7,425 nucleotides of DNA, taken from the NCBI GenBank assembly GCA_017543165.1, contig JAFYGL010000477.1:1-7425 (forward strand). The letters run 5' to 3'. How positions within the stretch are numbered: the stretch's first letter is position 1; every line of letters starts with the position of its first letter. This DNA comes from Victivallales bacterium (GTDB lineage Bacteria > Verrucomicrobiota > Lentisphaeria > Oligosphaerales > Oligosphaeraceae). Shown here piece by piece: positions 6,701-7,425 of this stretch. Below the pieces are notes generated by a model. That model ran no database searches. It saw only the letters and a list, made by a program, of their open reading frames with translations, and had not been told where the DNA came from. The position numbers were made by a program, and so were the translations under genes.

Positions 6701-7425
6701 CAATCCCTCAACAAGTACGCATATTGCTGCAACGACCCTGTCAACAACATCGATCCTCAGGGCACAAGCATGTCGGCATTGTCATATCTTGGCATTGGCT
6801 TGTCCTTGGCTAGCATTGGATATGGGTATGCCCCATTTGTCGCAAGAAAATTGTACATGCATGCCTATTGCATTGCATGGGCGCACCAGTTGAGCATTGA
6901 AAGGAAACAGAAGGAGCATGACAATGCGACGCTGATTGTCCATGGCGTTGGCGTGCATAAATTCGGCTATTCGGAAGAGGACATGGCGCCATTGCTGGAG
7001 GAAAACACTGGCAACCAGGACATTTTCGAGATGCTCTGGGGCGGCTTTGCCGTCTATTTCATGCATGTTCCAAATCCTAATGAGCATTATCTGGCACTGG
7101 CGACACTCAAGGACGACATGGAATTGTTCAAAAGCCGCGGATATCTGAAGCGGAATTTGATTTCCCATAGCTGGGGGACCGTGTTGTGCAAGGACTACAT
7201 ATTGACCAGTCATGAGGCCAAGGGCGTTGGCCTGTGGGCTACCATGGGGTCGCCTCTGCCACATGCGGGGCGCTGGCTTGGAAACACGCTCAATTATGAC
7301 GACTTTGCAGTGCCTACGGTTTATGCATACGCAGGAGAGTGGCTGAACTTCTATTGTCCAACGGATCCAGTGATATACCTTAGAATCTGCGGGCCTAACG
7401 CATCCGATGTGATGCCGCTGGCGCT
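2..7425 (+). CDS. Giant RHS/YD-repeat protein with Ig-like N-terminal domains and an alpha/beta-hydrolase C-terminal tip (partial at both ends)
   Basis: Frame +2 is stop-free across the window, about 2,474 codons plus two bases of the next. The ATG at base 2 has only one base before it and cannot be taken as the start. Domains in order are an unassigned N-terminal segment (1-261), seven Ig-like units (262-946), an RHS entry region (947-1182), about 40 YD repeats (1183-2203), the RHS core-end signature (2204-2254), a hydrophobic stretch (about 2257-2281) and a serine-hydrolase-like tip (2309-2474+). In known RHS proteins the YD repeats build a closed beta-shell around a C-terminal toxin or enzyme, so this is most likely an exported effector or polymorphic toxin. 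No frameshift or internal stop was met while translating by hand, so the gene looks intact. Leucine is mostly TTG/CTG and arginine often AGG throughout, without an obvious change at the tip. Cysteine is common for this family (about 53 by hand count). Identification as an RHS protein is very secure; the biological role is inferred. Confidence 0.95.
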   Translation, partial: MFVKVPGAFPGYANTGGLTLRPVKVLERKVMNFPVAQVKLELRGDKGELLQAFTGEQRELTGRDIMLRWDENGVPELLVEGAVVARGRASGYERQKLRCSRMVGNVASDVLECGVAAKGELALALSSGSSRQAETDEVDIALAKHVRMLQDSAATVVAAAFSVMDRRQLFATAGTQALDAMTPVYVPLKNSGNVSLHGLGVVAAIVDGEMSGISEAFEPKGLFPVLLLCARMYSEMQETPEILDEEVAEIIACAVARLRNGPAILDFSLPGTHISGTSVECSFELRNARSWTLDVSDADGKEMAVYTGENEADSFDVPIDSDGWHVFKLTAWDESTCISQVKKALVDGTAPVVELNVSPVSKGNGYVVGIEANVDEDYLQECEVLVYNAAGDLLFAKSTGEKKLDLKAAVPMAGEYEVRLNARDKCGNASEIVRNVVIEKVPDEWNVPDVALSIANLNEARRLVSRPFEAVVRIAGLSQVEYVEMYLDGRLVARQNGALYLKYTFDTENFEQGLHRVRAVAYDGMGSAFYSNEQVLYYTTLEEDGIGPAIEVRPGQFPLLAGGNVSVNCHDAGGLFKIEVFQGGRLLADKIFEEGIYNGGISAKTASLEELCIVATDVTGNVSRRAIELRDEGKAPKLSMTSTAFGESEYEGEAAVIAIAEGNAGCITLELNGVEYARAYYPEGGCAYFTLSEEDLAEGRNMVRCRAISIDGTHESEAHGHIHTPVLRNVRIAPDLIMPYLGTGTEVGFTAEMRQEREWSVAIEGTDVQCTGNGRNIEAKLDTAGLADGDYIVAVTLPELDYIRKFNITIDAKPGEVLAHIEYPADGGVVNEGVLRVTGSASAEGAVVYGFELFDASGRLLGLENVPCQEEWRLRAFSMHKEGAPQMLWKAGPVQEGVLGAFDLSGLGDGLYRLCLHVQSDEGECASSNVSFNLASQLKCGVFSFSETDLTVSLGGIQLKWGREYSTLDSAENGKLGFAWKSTTIMAQPVMEESRMPLETEDGNELSVHCGGSRDISVTLADGSKRNFVFSLEAGGGYSFCYYAKWISPDSGISLEPNCSNKLMSLPGLAPYWEAAGPATPWEMFDFPSFTMRDSEGLCYRIEREALGTAYVPNGDDFGYVEAYGDLRIAEVTWPNGYRLAFDNGQITVSEPEGALDEMLRFDEKEGRVTSVLSLDRPVRLDYEYDSKGNLSKVFRCVNGGEPVLHRQYEYTLQDFPHHITAIKDGVGAVLARIEYDKAGRVLRCVNAEGVSSSNTADVFAGEERQTDALGRETYLRFDAKGKVLSRTLPNGAMHKYNYDENGNEVSYVSPVGESVHRNYNGEGRIISLKESGRNEMRYEYSGGKCTRIEEGDAVTCYGYDGNGRLARVVQPNGNVMEYSYNAEGLLQEKTQNGEFKVRYQYDKAGNPLSMTSDLGIRYENSLDEAGRVVGRSMFMYHPVTGEEIRADSVWEYDDAGQCIYAQDAEGNWCRKMYDSSGKCVEYRDNFGNSESSRYDMSGHLVETVLNGRLVKRYGYDAAGQCVFSTELTEYEELGDVLVFPRAYRYAYDEVGNRISTDILHEAKVSVSATGRDACKAELLSFGKKQAGEMAEYDLGGRMKRRIASDGTAVKFDYDEGGRISCITDSFGRKSSRTFDGNGRLASVCNPAGGVSFPEYDSNGAICGIRLPDGSVWRNVNDRNGRPLERIRPDGASTLYSRNAMGQVTTVSMPELNGRRSMFAYSYDDVGVMNEMRHPLGGISISENDQHGRRVKERLPDGSECSYEYNGALSYPSLYRDFMGNRIECNYDGMGALLSKNVFVHGEMKTVKNYMYGRDMMGRLLSCSVEENGEKRVCEYAYDVDGRLARENLDGLSIERGYDAQGRLSSLVAGDVHFDYSYSSKAPEIGISARIANGMSENYTIKLDAFNMPCEYLASSGRLRRVKRSSSGQLLEIEELGAQGQALCRITYEYDACGRKSACIETWGDGFGRRREWSYDAWSRLVREVSDSSEKDLCYAMEFGYDENGNTLWMNISGANGEMRQDFAYDVNDRMISARTSSNSETHEMELFWDANGRLLEMVEDGVAKCRFAWDAEGHLRRVHTSDCDVEYNYDARGLLCRRVKSDAYGNKIAQDIVYSRPDERGFAVLAALDDSWLVGEGGLLGGIGKKDSITYYGDGAGSIIAARDKSGELRHVAYDARGLVLQGGGKSDLLPGFCGELHDAASGLLYLRSRFYMPELGMFISPDTAEGDLEQPQSLNKYAYCCNDPVNNIDPQGTSMSALSYLGIGLSLASIGYGYAPFVARKLYMHAYCIAWAHQLSIERKQKEHDNATLIVHGVGVHKFGYSEEDMAPLLEENTGNQDIFEMLWGGFAVYFMHVPNPNEHYLALATLKDDMELFKSRGYLKRNLISHSWGTVLCKDYILTSHEAKGVGLWATMGSPLPHAGRWLGNTLNYDDFAVPTVYAYAGEWLNFYCPTDPVIYLRICGPNASDVMPLA
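785..2839 (+). repeat. Array of about seven Ig-like beta-sandwich domains
   Basis: Residues 262-946 consist of units that each open with a proline-containing strand: GPAILDFSLPG (Pro262), DGTAPVVELNVSP (Pro350), PDVALSIANL (near 448), GIGPAIEVRPG (Pro548), GKAPKLSMTS (Pro636), TPVLRNVRIAP (Pro725) and IEYPADGGVVNEG (Pro824). The spacing is 88, about 98, about 100, 88, 89 and 99 residues, the size of one Ig-like domain. Units contain typical late-strand phrases such as G-x-Y-x-V-R-L-x-A-x-D-x-x-G-N (near 417-430) and G-L-H-R-V-R-A-V-A-Y-D-x-x-G (near 513-527), which are the F/G strands of bacterial Ig-like folds. The final unit matches the common Y/S-P-A-D-G-x-x-V start of bacterial Ig domains. 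Such arrays usually act as extracellular stalks, spacers or adhesive modules. The fold is inferred from pattern, and the units are too divergent to be recent duplications. Confidence 0.72.
2840..3547 (+). other. RHS entry region (start of the shell, before the regular YD repeats)
   Basis: Residues 947-1182. The stretch V-S-L-G-G-I-x-L-x-W-x-R-x-Y-S (952-966) followed by G-x-L-G-F-A-W (974-980) matches the opening of many RHS proteins, in which a V-x-x-G-x-L-x-x-x-R-x-Y-x-S motif is followed by G-x-x-G-x-G-W. It continues with A-D-G-S-K-R-N-F-V-F (near 1021-1030), the usual 'DGS...F' strand, and D-S-E-G-L-C-Y-R-I (near 1094-1102), and then W-P-N-G-Y-R-L-A-F-D (near 1134-1143), which already resembles a YD repeat. 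In solved RHS structures this region starts the spiral of the shell. It links the Ig array to the repeat shell without a gap. Confidence 0.75.
3548..6610 (+). repeat. YD-repeat shell (about 40 RHS/YD repeats)
   Basis: Residues 1183-2203 hold about 40 copies of the pattern (Y/F/W)-x-Y-D-x-x-G-x-L/V/I. Clear copies include YEYDSKGNL (1183), IEYDKAGRV, YNYDENGNE, YGYDGNGRL, YQYDKAGNP, WEYDDAGQC, YGYDAAGQC, YAYDEVGNR, FDYDEGGRI, YAYDVDGRL, YEYDACGRK, FGYDENGNT, YNYDARGLL and VAYDARGLV (2174-2182). Spacing is about 20-25 residues with some longer intervals, as is normal. Between them lie the usual D/P-G-S/A or P-N-G turns such as L-P-N-G-A, Q-P-N-G-N and L-P-D-G-S. In solved RHS and TcB-TcC structures each repeat adds strands to a spiralling hollow shell. 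About 1,000 residues of shell is in the usual range for the family. Some copies have lost the Tyr or Asp, most clearly around residues 1670-1760. Confidence 0.95.
4682..4771 (+). other. Insertion inside the YD-repeat shell
   Basis: Residues 1561-1590 separate YAYDEVGNR from AEYDLGGRM. The stretch is polar, with several Lys and Ala (H-E-A-K-V-S-V-S-A-T-G-R-D-A-C-K), and has no YD motif. It is longer than the usual link between repeats and probably makes a loop or extra hairpin on the shell. No function can be assigned. Confidence 0.4.
6611..6763 (+). other. RHS core-end signature (conserved C-terminal boundary of the shell)
   Basis: Residues 2204-2254 begin G-L-L-Y-L-R-S-R-F-Y-M-P-E-L-G-M-F-I-S-P-D (2204-2224), the standard RHS core-associated motif (G-L-x-Y-x-R-x-R-Y-Y-x-P-x-x-G-R-F-x-x-x-D). 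It is followed by L-N-K-Y-A-Y-C-C-N-D-P-V-N-N-I-D-P-Q-G (2236-2254), the equivalent of N-x-Y-x-Y-x-x-N-x-P-x-x-x-x-D-P-x-G. In this family everything after the D-P-x-G is the variable tip that carries the effector. Here the motif ends D-P-Q-G-T and does not continue into the common D-P-x-G-L/W form linked to autocleavage. The upstream Y-G-D-G-A-G-S-I and Y-D-A-R-G repeats run directly into it. Confidence 0.95.
6770..6844 (+). other. Hydrophobic segment between the RHS core and the hydrolase tip
   Basis: Residues 2257-2281 read as small and hydrophobic residues rich in Gly, Ala, Leu, Ile and Ser (S-A-L-S-Y-L-G-I-G-L-S-L-A-S-I-G-Y-G) with no charged residue until Arg2282-Lys2283. The length of about 25 residues is enough for one membrane span or a buried hydrophobic helix. 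Several RHS and other polymorphic effectors have a hydrophobic stretch before or within the tip that may aid membrane passage or need a chaperone. It could equally be a packed helix of the shell plug or of the hydrolase. Confidence 0.5.
6926..7425 (+). other. Alpha/beta-hydrolase (lipase/esterase-like) C-terminal tip, cut by the window end
   Basis: Residues 2309-2474 carry the marks of an alpha/beta serine hydrolase in the right order. L-I-V-H-G-V-G (2311-2317) is the strand and His-Gly of the oxyanion loop. L-I-S-H-S-W-G-T (2386-2393) is the nucleophile elbow with Ser2390; it is S-x-S-x-G, so the usual first Gly is Ser. L-W-A-T-M-G-S-P-L (2411-2419) is the next strand with the G-S-P-L common in PGAP1/lipase-like members. 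N-F-Y-C-P-T-D-P-V (2449-2457) gives the likely acidic residue Asp2455 in the N-x-Y-x-x-x-D-P-V context. The catalytic His should follow a short way past the window end. The domain probably hydrolyses an ester or lipid substrate, possibly as a membrane-attacking effector. The substrate is not predictable, and whether the enzyme is a toxin or a nutritional or processing enzyme is inference. Confidence 0.82.

Noticed and set aside
6782..7264. A 160-codon minus-strand open frame opposite the tip, considered as an immunity gene
   Set aside because: It overlaps the hydrolase coding sequence completely and has no recognisable features. Immunity genes of RHS systems normally follow the effector gene on the same strand, which would be beyond this window.

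Overview
The window lies entirely inside one protein-coding gene. Frame +2 of the plus strand reads without a stop from base 2 to the last complete codon at 7423, about 2,474 codons, and is open at both ends, so neither the true start nor the stop is in view. Residue numbers below count from the codon at base 2. There is no intergenic DNA, RNA gene, promoter, terminator, mobile element or CRISPR array.

The gene encodes a giant RHS/YD-repeat protein. Its layout is: an N-terminal segment of uncertain family (residues 1-261); about seven Ig-like beta-sandwich domains spaced 88-100 residues apart (262-946); an RHS entry region (947-1182); a shell of about 40 YD-type repeats (1183-2203); the conserved RHS core-end signature (2204-2254); a hydrophobic segment (about 2257-2281); and a C-terminal tip that looks like an alpha/beta serine hydrolase (2309 onward) and runs off the window before its expected catalytic histidine.

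By analogy with known RHS and polymorphic-toxin proteins, the YD repeats would form a hollow beta-shell holding the C-terminal enzyme, and the N-terminal Ig-like domains would act as a stalk or adhesive part outside the cell. The hydrolase would be the delivered effector. The target (lipid, ester or other), the export route and any immunity gene cannot be seen here.

The source is a bacterium of moderate G+C (roughly 50%). Leucine is mostly TTG/CTG, arginine is often AGG, and the coding strand has clearly more G than C. Giant secreted RHS proteins with Ig-like domains suggest a PVC-group or similar gut or environmental lineage, but that placement is a guess.
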